A stretch of DNA of 16,239 nt from assembly GCA_903837305.1 (NCBI GenBank), contig CAILUB010000282.1, forward strand, positions 1 to 16,239. Reading direction: 5' to 3'. The translations under genes and the position numbers were made by a program. The DNA comes from an uncultured Cytophagaceae bacterium (GTDB lineage: Bacteria > Bacteroidota > Bacteroidia > Cytophagales > Spirosomataceae). The notes beneath the pieces are model-generated. The model made no database searches, had not been told where the DNA came from, and saw nothing but the letters and a program-made list of their open reading frames with translations. This document shows, piece by piece, positions 5,747 through 13,179 of the stretch (position 1 is the first letter of the stretch; every line of letters begins with the position of its first letter).

Positions 5747-7135
5747 CTAAAACTCTCTGCCAATACTAACCACAAGTCCGGATTTGCCGCTATTTAATAA
5801 AGGTAATCCTAATTTACAGACGAAATTATAATAAGTGACAATGTCAAAACCAACTCCCATTCCATAAATCCAACGATTCGAAAACCGGCTAGAGGTTAAT
5901 TCTGGTTGTGCTTGGTACACATAGGCAAAGTCAAAGAAAAGGGTAGGATATAGTGAAACAGGCATTTGGTTGAATTGCTTGTAGGGTAAAAATCTTATCG
6001 GAATGATTTTATTAAATAGCTGGTATTTGAATGTGGTTTTTGAAAGTAAAAAATTAGTACCGTCTATCACATTCAATTCATAGCCACGTACATTATCGCC
6101 ACCATATCCAAGGCCCATAATGTTCGCATAGGGGATATTTTTGTTCTCTTGAGTGACTTTTGCTTTCCATTGGGAGCTAATGAAGAAATTTGATCCAATA
6201 TCAAAGTAATAGGCGAAAGAAGCTTTTATATCCCAGTAGTTTAAGGCGTCCTGAGCAAGAATTCCATAAAAATTATACGCTAGATCAATTTTTCTTCCTC
6301 TAAGTGGGTAGGGAGCAAAATCTCTGAAATCATAAGAGAATGCGTAGGTTAATTGAAGGAAGTTTTGCTCACTTGATCCTTTGTAATAATAGTTAGGATT
6401 TAATTGTTTAATGGTATCAGCTATGATAGTGTGGCTATATCTGATTTCAGCGAAATGAAAATCATAAAAGCGTAGACGCTTTCTAAAACTAAGAGCCCCG
6501 CTCCACCTTTCCCTTAGTATTTTATCGCTACTAATGGTGTTTAGAGTATCATTGATCGTCCTGAAGGCTAGATTTTTATTGGTGATATAGGTTAATGCGG
6601 CGCCAAGTCCAAGCGTTTTTTTGCGATCTAAGTAGGGATTTGAGTAACCTAGTTCTACACGTTGGGTAAATCCTGTCTCGGCTTTGAAGCTAAGTTTTTC
6701 ATTCCTGCCCATGAAGTTGTTGTGGATAAAATGGGCCCCATAAATTGTTCTTTCAAAGGAATGTCCTCTTTCCCACCAATCATTTAAATTTCTGTCAGCT
6801 AATTGAAAAACGGGATATGCTAAGAGATACCATTGTTCTAAAAATTCATAGGTGACCGTGATGTGATCTGAGTTTTTTGGATGAGAATTGCTCTTTACCC
6901 AAATAAACAAATTGGTGTTTACTAACTTCCGTCTGTTAAATTCTACACGTGAGTCTATTTCTGAAAATTGTAACGTATCTCCAGGGAAAATATCTAATTC
7001 CCTTCTCAGTATGTTATCTCGCGTTTTATCGTTGCCTTTAAAAATGACACTATCGATAATGACGTACTGAGCCTTAGCCTTTTGTTGAAGAAGAAAGCAG
7101 CAGGTAATTAGTAAAGAAAGGCGGAGGAATTTCAC
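5747..7135 (-). CDS. Single-POTRA Omp85-family outer-membrane barrel
   Basis: Predicted outer-membrane beta-barrel of the BamA/TamA superfamily, 462 residues. A signal peptide (1-22) ends AKA before Q23. Residues 24-100 look like one POTRA domain. The rest is a barrel rich in alternating aromatic strands, with YPLRG (276-280), the family hallmark VRGY in loop 6 (349-352) and a C-terminal phenylalanine (GREF, 459-462), the usual assembly signal. BamA has five POTRA domains and TamA three, so this is neither. The start is GTG: no ATG lies in the signal peptide or in frame shortly before it, so GTG appears genuine. It is 17 bases downstream of the acyl-CoA ligase gene and probably in one operon with birA and that ligase. 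The function is unknown; lipid or protein transport across the outer membrane is possible. Confidence 0.85.
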   Translation of the reverse strand: MKFLRLSLLITCCFLLQQKAKAQYVIIDSVIFKGNDKTRDNILRRELDIFPGDTLQFSEIDSRVEFNRRKLVNTNLFIWVKSNSHPKNSDHITVTYEFLEQWYLLAYPVFQLADRNLNDWWERGHSFERTIYGAHFIHNNFMGRNEKLSFKAETGFTQRVELGYSNPYLDRKKTLGLGAALTYITNKNLAFRTINDTLNTISSDKILRERWSGALSFRKRLRFYDFHFAEIRYSHTIIADTIKQLNPNYYYKGSSEQNFLQLTYAFSYDFRDFAPYPLRGRKIDLAYNFYGILAQDALNYWDIKASFAYYFDIGSNFFISSQWKAKVTQENKNIPYANIMGLGYGGDNVRGYELNVIDGTNFLLSKTTFKYQLFNKIIPIRFLPYKQFNQMPVSLYPTLFFDFAYVYQAQPELTSSRFSNRWIYGMGVGFDIVTYYNFVCKLGLPLLNSGKSGLVVSIGREF

Positions 7136-7152
7136 CTTGCAAGGTAAAAATT

Positions 7153-8820
7153 TTAATCCATTAGTTCATAAACAATCGCCTCCTGGTGCGCATACCATCT
7201 CTCAAAGTTTGCTTGGTATTTTTGCTCGATAGATGGTCTTTTTATCTTCATCGTGGGTGTTAAACACTCATTTTCAATAGTCCAATCTTCTTTAACAATG
7301 ACCATTTTACGTAAATGTTCATAATTTTTTAATGCGGGGTTTACTTCCTGGCGAAGTGCTTCAAAAGCCTCCTGAATTTCAGCGGTCTCTTTTGACTTAC
7401 CCAGTGCACTCAATACAATCAAGCCGATCGGTTGTGGCAAATTGACTCCCACCACACAAACCTGTTCAATAAACTCGTGAGTATTTAATTTATTTTCAAT
7501 AGGTGCTGGGGCCACGTAATGTCCCTTGGCAGTTTTGAAGTTATCTTTAACGCGACCGATTATCGAGATAAAGCCTTCCTGATCCAGTTTGCCTTGATCG
7601 CCCGTTTTTAACCAGCCGTCTTCGGTAAATAATTCCTGTGTTAGCTTTGGTTCTTTGAAGTATCCGGTGGAATTATAAGGCGCTCTCATTTGGATTTCAT
7701 TTGTATCTGGGTCGATGCGTGTTTCGCAGTCGGGATGTATTCTGCCTACTGTTCCCAGTTTTATGATGTCACGAGGCATGACGGTATTGAGTCCCATATT
7801 TTCTGTCATCCCGTAGGCCTCCTGAATATAAATCCCTAGTTTTTGAAACCAAGTCAGTAGTTCAGCGGAGATGGGTGCAGCTCCGGTAACTGCTAAAGTA
7901 GTTTGGTCTAATCCGAGTCCTTTTTGAATCTTTTTCTGAATAAGTGTTTTGACTATCGGGAGGCTAAGTAATAGGTTTAGTTTCTTTTGGCCTCCAATTT
8001 TTTGTAAAATTCCTTCTTGAAATTTAGCCCAAATACGAGGTACCGCCAAGAAATGGGTCGGTCTCGCACTAGCAAGATTCTTAGAGAAGGTGTCAAGGTT
8101 TTCGACGAAGTGGATGGTTCCACCAGCTGCTGTAGCTGCAAATTCTACAAAATTTCGTTCGGCAATATGACAGAGGGGCAAGTAGGAAATAAAACGGGTG
8201 TTAGGTTGGTCTAATAAGGCGATTTCGCGCGCCATATTAATCCCTGCCTTAATGCCACCGTAGGTAATCATAACACCTTTAGGCATTCCAGTAGTGCCTG
8301 AGGTATACACTATCGTTGCAATGTCCGTCGGTTTTGGTGTAGGTAACTTGGAGATTTCTATGGTGTTTTCCAAAATATCAGCCCACTGCACACCTGTTTT
8401 TTCAGAACTTTCTGGAGTATGAATCAGCAGTATGTGCTCTGGAATTCCCTCCTTTATTTTGTCCCAATGATCCAGTTTTCCTACGATCAGGATTTGGCAT
8501 TCAGAATGTACCAATACTTGGTTAAGTTGTTCTTTTGTTAAGGTAGCATAAAAGGGTACTGATATGCCTCCTGCAGCTGCAATAGCTAAGTCTGCCATCA
8601 TCCAATGGGCAGAGTTTTTAGAAAGGATACCCACATTTTTTGAGCCTTTTTTAAGCTTATCCTGAATGAATTGGGCTATTTTTTTAACCTCTACTGAAGC
8701 CGCAGAAAAGGAGTAATCAATGTATTGATCTCCAATGGGTTGCCTTAAATAAAGGCTATTAGGAGTGTACTTAGCCCAATGAAGAAAGTTCTCCAAATTG
8801 CTTTGGTAATGCGAAATCAT
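7153..8820 (-). CDS. Long-chain acyl-CoA ligase (AMP-forming)
   Basis: Adenylate-forming enzyme that activates a fatty acid with ATP and couples it to coenzyme A. Its 555 residues are a little short of the ~600 of many Bacteroidota long-chain ligases but complete. Motifs: YTSGTTGMPKG (172-182, phosphate loop), YGMTE (336-340), TGD (407-409), GRVKD (422-426, hinge) and LTPTMKIKR (520-528) holding the C-terminal catalytic lysine. It lies between birA (17 bases upstream) and the Omp85 barrel (17 bases downstream), all on the minus strand, so it is likely co-transcribed. Fatty-acid chain length cannot be read from the sequence; activation of medium or long chains, or of another carboxylic acid, remains open. 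No signal peptide is seen, so it is cytoplasmic or peripheral at the inner membrane. Confidence 0.92.
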   Translation of the reverse strand: MISHYQSNLENFLHWAKYTPNSLYLRQPIGDQYIDYSFSAASVEVKKIAQFIQDKLKKGSKNVGILSKNSAHWMMADLAIAAAGGISVPFYATLTKEQLNQVLVHSECQILIVGKLDHWDKIKEGIPEHILLIHTPESSEKTGVQWADILENTIEISKLPTPKPTDIATIVYTSGTTGMPKGVMITYGGIKAGINMAREIALLDQPNTRFISYLPLCHIAERNFVEFAATAAGGTIHFVENLDTFSKNLASARPTHFLAVPRIWAKFQEGILQKIGGQKKLNLLLSLPIVKTLIQKKIQKGLGLDQTTLAVTGAAPISAELLTWFQKLGIYIQEAYGMTENMGLNTVMPRDIIKLGTVGRIHPDCETRIDPDTNEIQMRAPYNSTGYFKEPKLTQELFTEDGWLKTGDQGKLDQEGFISIIGRVKDNFKTAKGHYVAPAPIENKLNTHEFIEQVCVVGVNLPQPIGLIVLSALGKSKETAEIQEAFEALRQEVNPALKNYEHLRKMVIVKEDWTIENECLTPTMKIKRPSIEQKYQANFERWYAHQEAIVYELMD

Positions 8821-8837
8821 GTAGTGTATCTAGAGGT

Positions 8838-9629
8838 TTATAAAGAAGGAAAAATAAAACTTATTTCCTTTAAATCATAGGATTCTACCGTGAATTCTTT
8901 TTCAATTTCTAATAATCCCTTTTCGTTTACACCTAGAATTTTGCCTTCGAATTTTTCGTCATTTGTTTCATATAAAGCCCATTCAGCGCGTCTGAATAGT
9001 TTATCGTGGTAAATTTCGTCTATTTTGTTAAATGCTTCACTCGAAAATTGACCGTAGGCTTCCTCTATGCCTTGGGATAGGTAATGGTAAATTTCTGTTA
9101 ATGCAATGGGTTGTGGTAAATCTAAATAAGAGCGGAGTGAGGTGCCTCTGATATTTTCAAATTGTTTTTGATTGATATTTAATCCAATTCCGATGATGGA
9201 GAAACTCCATTTGCCTGCTTGAATATTGTTTTCAATCAGAATACCACCCATTTTAACGCCATCTAGGTAGATATCATTCGGCCATTTAATCTTAAAATTG
9301 AAATTTTCACCTTGAGTAGTCCGTGACCATGCCTCCAAACCGGATAAAATTCCATTGGCAATGGCTTTGCTTAAAAAGAACTGCTTCTCTAATAAATGAT
9401 GCGGTGGACGAAGCAAATAGGAGAGCGTAAGATTTTGATTTGGTTCAGCATTCCAAGTATTTCCCCTTTGACCTCTTCCTTCGGTTTGATGCCCAGCGAT
9501 CCAAGCAAATCCTTCTTCTAAATCTTCCTTTAAAGCCTCAGAGAAGGCCAAAGAATTAGTTGACGGACAAATGTCTAGATATTTACTCTTTTTGCCGACG
9601 AAGCGAGTATTTGCTTGGTAATTGTTCAA
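8838..9629 (-). CDS. birA: Biotin--[acetyl-CoA carboxylase] ligase
   Basis: Attaches biotin through biotinyl-AMP to the lysine of biotin carrier proteins such as the acetyl-CoA carboxylase subunit, needed for fatty-acid synthesis. The 263-residue protein contains only the catalytic and small C-terminal domains; the N-terminal helix-turn-helix of bifunctional BirA is absent, so it is a group I ligase without the repressor role. Motifs: GRGQRG (51-56, biotinyl-AMP loop), KWPNDI (115-120), K126 followed by MGG, and IGIGLNIN (146-153). Start is ATG at 9629, about 30 bases after a -7 promoter box. It is divergent from rsfS and is probably the first gene of the operon birA - acyl-CoA ligase - Omp85. 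Confidence 0.94.
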   Translation of the reverse strand: MNNYQANTRFVGKKSKYLDICPSTNSLAFSEALKEDLEEGFAWIAGHQTEGRGQRGNTWNAEPNQNLTLSYLLRPPHHLLEKQFFLSKAIANGILSGLEAWSRTTQGENFNFKIKWPNDIYLDGVKMGGILIENNIQAGKWSFSIIGIGLNINQKQFENIRGTSLRSYLDLPQPIALTEIYHYLSQGIEEAYGQFSSEAFNKIDEIYHDKLFRRAEWALYETNDEKFEGKILGVNEKGLLEIEKEFTVESYDLKEISFIFPSL

Positions 9630-9659
9630 TTATTATTTGTAATTTTAGGGTTACAAGAA

Positions 9660-9667
9660 CAAATTTA
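9660..9667 (-). promoter_or_regulatory. -7 promoter element for the birA operon
   Basis: TAAATTTG on the minus strand fully matches TAnnTTTG, 30 bases before the birA ATG. A TTTG upstream is 31 bases away, too far for a normal -33 element. I could not identify a matching plus-strand promoter for rsfS in the 93-base gap. Confidence 0.45.
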
Positions 9668-9722
9668 GATTTTTATTCGGTAAGGGTTTCTTGTTGTACA
9701 AATTAATACAGAAAAAAGATTT

Positions 9723-10109
9723 ATGAGTAAAACTCTTAAGAAAGCCGCTAAGCAAGTCGATGCGTCTGAGGAAATGGTGAGCTGGGTGGTAAAAGGCATG
9801 CAGGATAAAAAAGCACAAGAAATTACGGTGTTGGATTTGCGGAAAGTGGATAATGCATTTACCGATTTTTTTGTGATTTGTTCAGGTACTTCAGATACGC
9901 AAATTGATGCAATCGCTGATTCAGTGGATAAGGAAGTGTGGGAATCAGGTAAAATACATGTCCATGCGGTAGAAGGTAAGGCAAACCGGGAGTGGATTTT
10001 AATGGATTATTATGATGTCATCGTTCACGTATTCTTGAAGGATAAACGTGCGTTTTTTAAATTAGAAGAGTTGTGGGGTGATGCTAAATTTACGGTGATC
10101 CCTGATTAA
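9723..10109 (+). CDS. rsfS: Ribosome silencing factor (Iojap / RsfS family)
   Basis: Small cytoplasmic protein that binds ribosomal protein uL14 on the 50S subunit and blocks subunit joining when nutrients are scarce. At 128 residues it has the standard length. Recognisable segments are VLDLR (36-40), DFFVICSGTS (48-57), VEGKANREW (83-91), DYYDVIVHVF (95-104) and the ending KLEELWGDA (113-121). The first ~17 residues are lysine-rich and precede the domain. It is divergent from birA and 68 bases upstream of ftsH, an order I recall as common in Bacteroidota. The start ATG has no clear Shine-Dalgarno sequence, normal for this phylum. Confidence 0.93.
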   Translation: MSKTLKKAAKQVDASEEMVSWVVKGMQDKKAQEITVLDLRKVDNAFTDFFVICSGTSDTQIDAIADSVDKEVWESGKIHVHAVEGKANREWILMDYYDVIVHVFLKDKRAFFKLEELWGDAKFTVIPD

Positions 10110-10128
10110 TATTATTTTAGATTTATAG

Positions 10129-10136
10129 AACCTTTG
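10129..10136 (+). promoter_or_regulatory. Possible -7 element for ftsH
   Basis: AACCTTTG (followed by CA) differs from TAnnTTTG only in its first base and lies 41 bases before the ftsH ATG. No TTTG is seen at the right distance upstream. ftsH may therefore have its own promoter besides read-through from rsfS. Confidence 0.3.
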
Positions 10137-10177
10137 CACCTATCCAGGTGTTTAATGCCCAACAATAAAAATTCAAA

Positions 10178-12337
10178 ATGGCCAAACAAGGGAATAATTT
10201 TAAAAATGCGAAGCGCTCTGGCTTACAACCAAGAATGCCTAAAAAGCCAGCTGGGGGATTCCAAAGCTGGATGGTAGTAGGACTAGTAATCGCAGTCATC
10301 AGTATGTTTTTCTTTTCAAAGGAAACGACTTTACAGCCGATAACTATCAAGCAATTTGAATCGATGTTGATTCAAAAAGAAGTAGAAAAGGTATTAATAG
10401 TCAATGATAAAATCGTCGAGGTTAGTCTAAAACCAGCCTTTATTCCTAAGTATTTCAAGAAAAATACAACTCAGAAAGTCGTTCCTACTGGTCAGGTTCC
10501 TCACTTTGAATTTGAGATTAATTCGAAAGAAAGCTTCGAGCGTTTTTTAGAAGATCGTCAAAAAGATTTTCCGCGAAACGAGCAAATTATGGCTTCGCCT
10601 GAGACTAGAACTGGTCCCTTGGATTGGTTAGGTACTTGGGGATTCTTTATTTTGATGGGTCTAAGTTTCTATTTCCTATTCTTCCGAATGGGAGGAGGAG
10701 CTGGTGGTGGTGGCCAAATATTCAATATTGGTCGCTCCCGTGCTACTTTGATCGAAGGTGAATCGAAAGTGAAGATTACATTTAATGATGTAGCTGGTTT
10801 AGACGAAGCAAAAGAAGAGATTCAGGAGATCGTTGAGTTCTTAAAATTTCCTAAAAAATTTACTGACTTAGGGGGTAAAATTCCAAAGGGAGCGCTTTTA
10901 GTAGGCCCTCCAGGTACGGGTAAAACTTTACTTGCAAAAGCGGTTGCTGGGGAAGCAGGCGTCCCATTCTTCTCTTTATCAGGATCTGATTTCGTAGAAA
11001 TGTTCGTAGGTGTGGGAGCAGCGCGTGTACGTGATTTGTTCAAACAAGCGAAAGAAAAAGCGCCTTGTATCATCTTTATTGATGAGATTGATGCTGTGGG
11101 TCGTTCTCGTGGTCGTGGCTCGATGCCTGGTGGGAATGATGAGCGTGAAAATACCTTGAACTCCCTTTTAGTGGAGATGGATGGTTTTGCAACAGATTCA
11201 GGTATCATCATTATGGCGGCTACGAACCGTCCAGATGTATTGGATCCAGCCTTATTGCGTCCAGGTCGTTTTGATCGTCAGATCTCTATCGATAAACCTG
11301 ATATCATCGGTCGTGAGGCTATTTTTAAGGTTCACTTGAAGCCATTGAAATTAGCAGCAGACACAGACCCGAAGGAATTAGCAGCTCAGACTCCTGGTTT
11401 TGCAGGTGCTGAGATTGCCAATGTCTGTAACGAGGCAGCCTTAATCGCTGCACGTCGTTCGAAAACGGCAGTTGATATGAATGACTTTCAAGAGGCGATG
11501 GATCGCGTGATTGGTGGTTTAGAAAAGAAAAACAAGTTAATCTCTCCAGAGGAGAAGAAAATCGTAGCATTCCATGAAGCTGGTCATGCAATTGCAGGTT
11601 GGTTCTTAGAGCATGCAAATCCATTAGTGAAAGTTTCGATTGTCCCTCGTGGAGTGGCGGCTTTAGGTTATGCGCAATACTTGCCTAAAGAACAATTCTT
11701 ATACCGTACCGAGCAATTAATGGATGAGATGTGTGTGACCTTAGGTGGTCGTGCGGCGGAGGAAATTGTCTTTGGGAAGATTTCAACGGGCGCTCAAAAT
11801 GACTTAGAACGCATTACGAAATTAGCTTACTCGATGGTGACCATTTATGGTATGAATGAGAAGCTAGGTAATATCTCTTATTATGATTCTAAAGGTTCTG
11901 AATATCAATTTAACAAGCCTTATTCGGAAACGACAGCGCGTGAAATTGATGAAGAGGTTCGTAAAATCATCAAAGAGGCTTACGATCGTACGAAGAAATT
12001 GTTGAAATCGAAGCAAGATAAATTGACGATTTTAGCTGAGCAATTATTGCAAAAAGAGGTATTGTTCCAGAGCGATTTAGAAGCATTGGTAGGCCCTCGT
12101 CCATTCGAACAACTGACGTCTTACCAAGAGTTTATCAAGGGTGAGACTGAGAAGAAACGCAAGGTGGCAAAAGATGAGCGTGATTTAGCTGAGGAGAAAA
12201 AGAATGCTCCTAAGAAAGCTGAGGTAGCTAAAAAGACTCCAGCAAAAAAGCCTGCCGTTAAAAAGCCAGCTACTTCGAAAGAGGTGGCTGCTAAGCCAAG
12301 AGCAAGAAAGCCTAAATCAACAGGTACTGATAGTTAA
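10178..12337 (+). CDS. ftsH: ATP-dependent zinc metalloprotease FtsH
   Basis: Membrane-anchored AAA+ protease that extracts and degrades membrane proteins and some cytosolic regulators. Domain order: first transmembrane helix (31-46), periplasmic domain (~50-150), second helix (153-170), glycine-rich linker GGGAGGGG (172-179), AAA+ module with Walker A GPPGTGKT (243-250), pore loop FVGVG (275-279), Walker B with D301-E302 and arginine fingers R360/R363, then the zinc protease with HEAGH (466-470) and third ligand D542. It has 719 residues, longer than the 644 of E. coli FtsH, because of a Lys/Ala/Pro-rich tail from about 655 to the end (18 lysines in 65 residues). A short basic N-terminal segment precedes helix 1. 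It lies 68 bases after rsfS and ends just before a terminator. Confidence 0.97.
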   Translation: MAKQGNNFKNAKRSGLQPRMPKKPAGGFQSWMVVGLVIAVISMFFFSKETTLQPITIKQFESMLIQKEVEKVLIVNDKIVEVSLKPAFIPKYFKKNTTQKVVPTGQVPHFEFEINSKESFERFLEDRQKDFPRNEQIMASPETRTGPLDWLGTWGFFILMGLSFYFLFFRMGGGAGGGGQIFNIGRSRATLIEGESKVKITFNDVAGLDEAKEEIQEIVEFLKFPKKFTDLGGKIPKGALLVGPPGTGKTLLAKAVAGEAGVPFFSLSGSDFVEMFVGVGAARVRDLFKQAKEKAPCIIFIDEIDAVGRSRGRGSMPGGNDERENTLNSLLVEMDGFATDSGIIIMAATNRPDVLDPALLRPGRFDRQISIDKPDIIGREAIFKVHLKPLKLAADTDPKELAAQTPGFAGAEIANVCNEAALIAARRSKTAVDMNDFQEAMDRVIGGLEKKNKLISPEEKKIVAFHEAGHAIAGWFLEHANPLVKVSIVPRGVAALGYAQYLPKEQFLYRTEQLMDEMCVTLGGRAAEEIVFGKISTGAQNDLERITKLAYSMVTIYGMNEKLGNISYYDSKGSEYQFNKPYSETTAREIDEEVRKIIKEAYDRTKKLLKSKQDKLTILAEQLLQKEVLFQSDLEALVGPRPFEQLTSYQEFIKGETEKKRKVAKDERDLAEEKKNAPKKAEVAKKTPAKKPAVKKPATSKEVAAKPRARKPKSTGTDS

Positions 12338-12342
12338 TCAAT

Positions 12343-12372
12343 TGGGGCGCCTAACAATCGCCCCATTTTTTT
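12343..12372 (+). terminator. Intrinsic terminator between ftsH and the lpxH-like gene
   Basis: TGGGGCG (12343-12349) pairs with CGCCCCA (12359-12365) around a nine-base loop, followed by seven T. It is a textbook intrinsic terminator, starting six bases after the ftsH stop codon. It ends only three bases before the ATG of the next gene, so that start codon has no room for a separate promoter downstream of the hairpin. Confidence 0.85.
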
Positions 12373-12375
12373 GAT

Positions 12376-13179
12376 ATGATTCATATTAATCTGACATCTG
12401 GGAAGAAAGTGTATTTCGCCTCTGATTTTCATTTGGGTTTTCCCGATGAAAAAACTTCAAGAGAGCGTGAAAAGGCGCTGGTTTCTTGGCTAGATCAGGT
12501 TCAGTCAGATGCGCAGGATTTATTTCTGTTAGGTGATTTATTTGATTTTTGGTTCGAATATAAGACAGCTGTTCCGAAAGGTTTTGTTCGCTTTTTAGGT
12601 AAGCTATCTGCCCTTGCTGATCAAGGCATTGCGATTCATATTTTTGTGGGTAACCATGATTTGTGGATGTGGGATTATTTCGAAAAGGAATTAGGCGCTA
12701 AAATTTACAGAGAACCGAGTGATTTGAAGATCAAGTCAGCGAACGCTACATTTCACTTGCACATTGGTCACGGCGATGGTTTAGGTCCTGGAGATACAGG
12801 TTACAAGCTATTGAAGAAAGTATTTACGAATCGTGTGGCACAATGGCTTTTTGGATTCTTACACCCGAATGTGGGGATTAGTTTGGCCAATTTTTGGTCT
12901 TCTACTAGTAAGGAAAGTACGATGACGAAAGGGGAGCAAGCATTTAATCCAGATACAGATTATATTTTATCCTATGTGCGTAATGTAGCACAATTGCAGC
13001 CAACCGTTCAAGCCTTCGTCTTTGGCCATCGACACCATCCTATTGCTTTCCCTCTTGACACAGGAGCCACTTATTACAACCTTGGGGATTGGTTTAATCC
13101 TCATTTTAAAAATGCTTATTACCTCCAACTAGATGAAAATAAAATCGACTTTATTCATTTTAACGCTGATCGCGTTTAA
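12376..13179 (+). CDS. LpxH-like UDP-2,3-diacylglucosamine diphosphatase / metallophosphoesterase
   Basis: Calcineurin-like metallophosphoesterase of 267 residues. Metal-binding blocks are SDFH (16-19), GDLFDFW (53-59), GNHD (92-95), GHGDG (131-135) and GHRH (217-220). The order and the segment HGDG..DTGYKLLKKVF match LpxH, which cleaves UDP-2,3-diacylglucosamine to lipid X and UMP in lipid A synthesis at the inner membrane. However, E. coli LpxH has GNRD where this has GNHD, so lipid A function is likely but not proven and no symbol is given. The C-terminal strand IDFIHF aligns with the end of E. coli LpxH, leaving only five extra residues. Its last 47 bases also encode the start of the GH32 gene in another frame. 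Expression must come mainly by read-through of the terminator next to its start. Confidence 0.8.
   Translation: MIHINLTSGKKVYFASDFHLGFPDEKTSREREKALVSWLDQVQSDAQDLFLLGDLFDFWFEYKTAVPKGFVRFLGKLSALADQGIAIHIFVGNHDLWMWDYFEKELGAKIYREPSDLKIKSANATFHLHIGHGDGLGPGDTGYKLLKKVFTNRVAQWLFGFLHPNVGISLANFWSSTSKESTMTKGEQAFNPDTDYILSYVRNVAQLQPTVQAFVFGHRHHPIAFPLDTGATYYNLGDWFNPHFKNAYYLQLDENKIDFIHFNADRV

Noticed and set aside
10123..10350. Minus-strand frame of 75 codons across the ftsH start
   Set aside because: It covers the conserved FtsH N-terminus and the rsfS-ftsH gap in antisense and has no domain or signal features.
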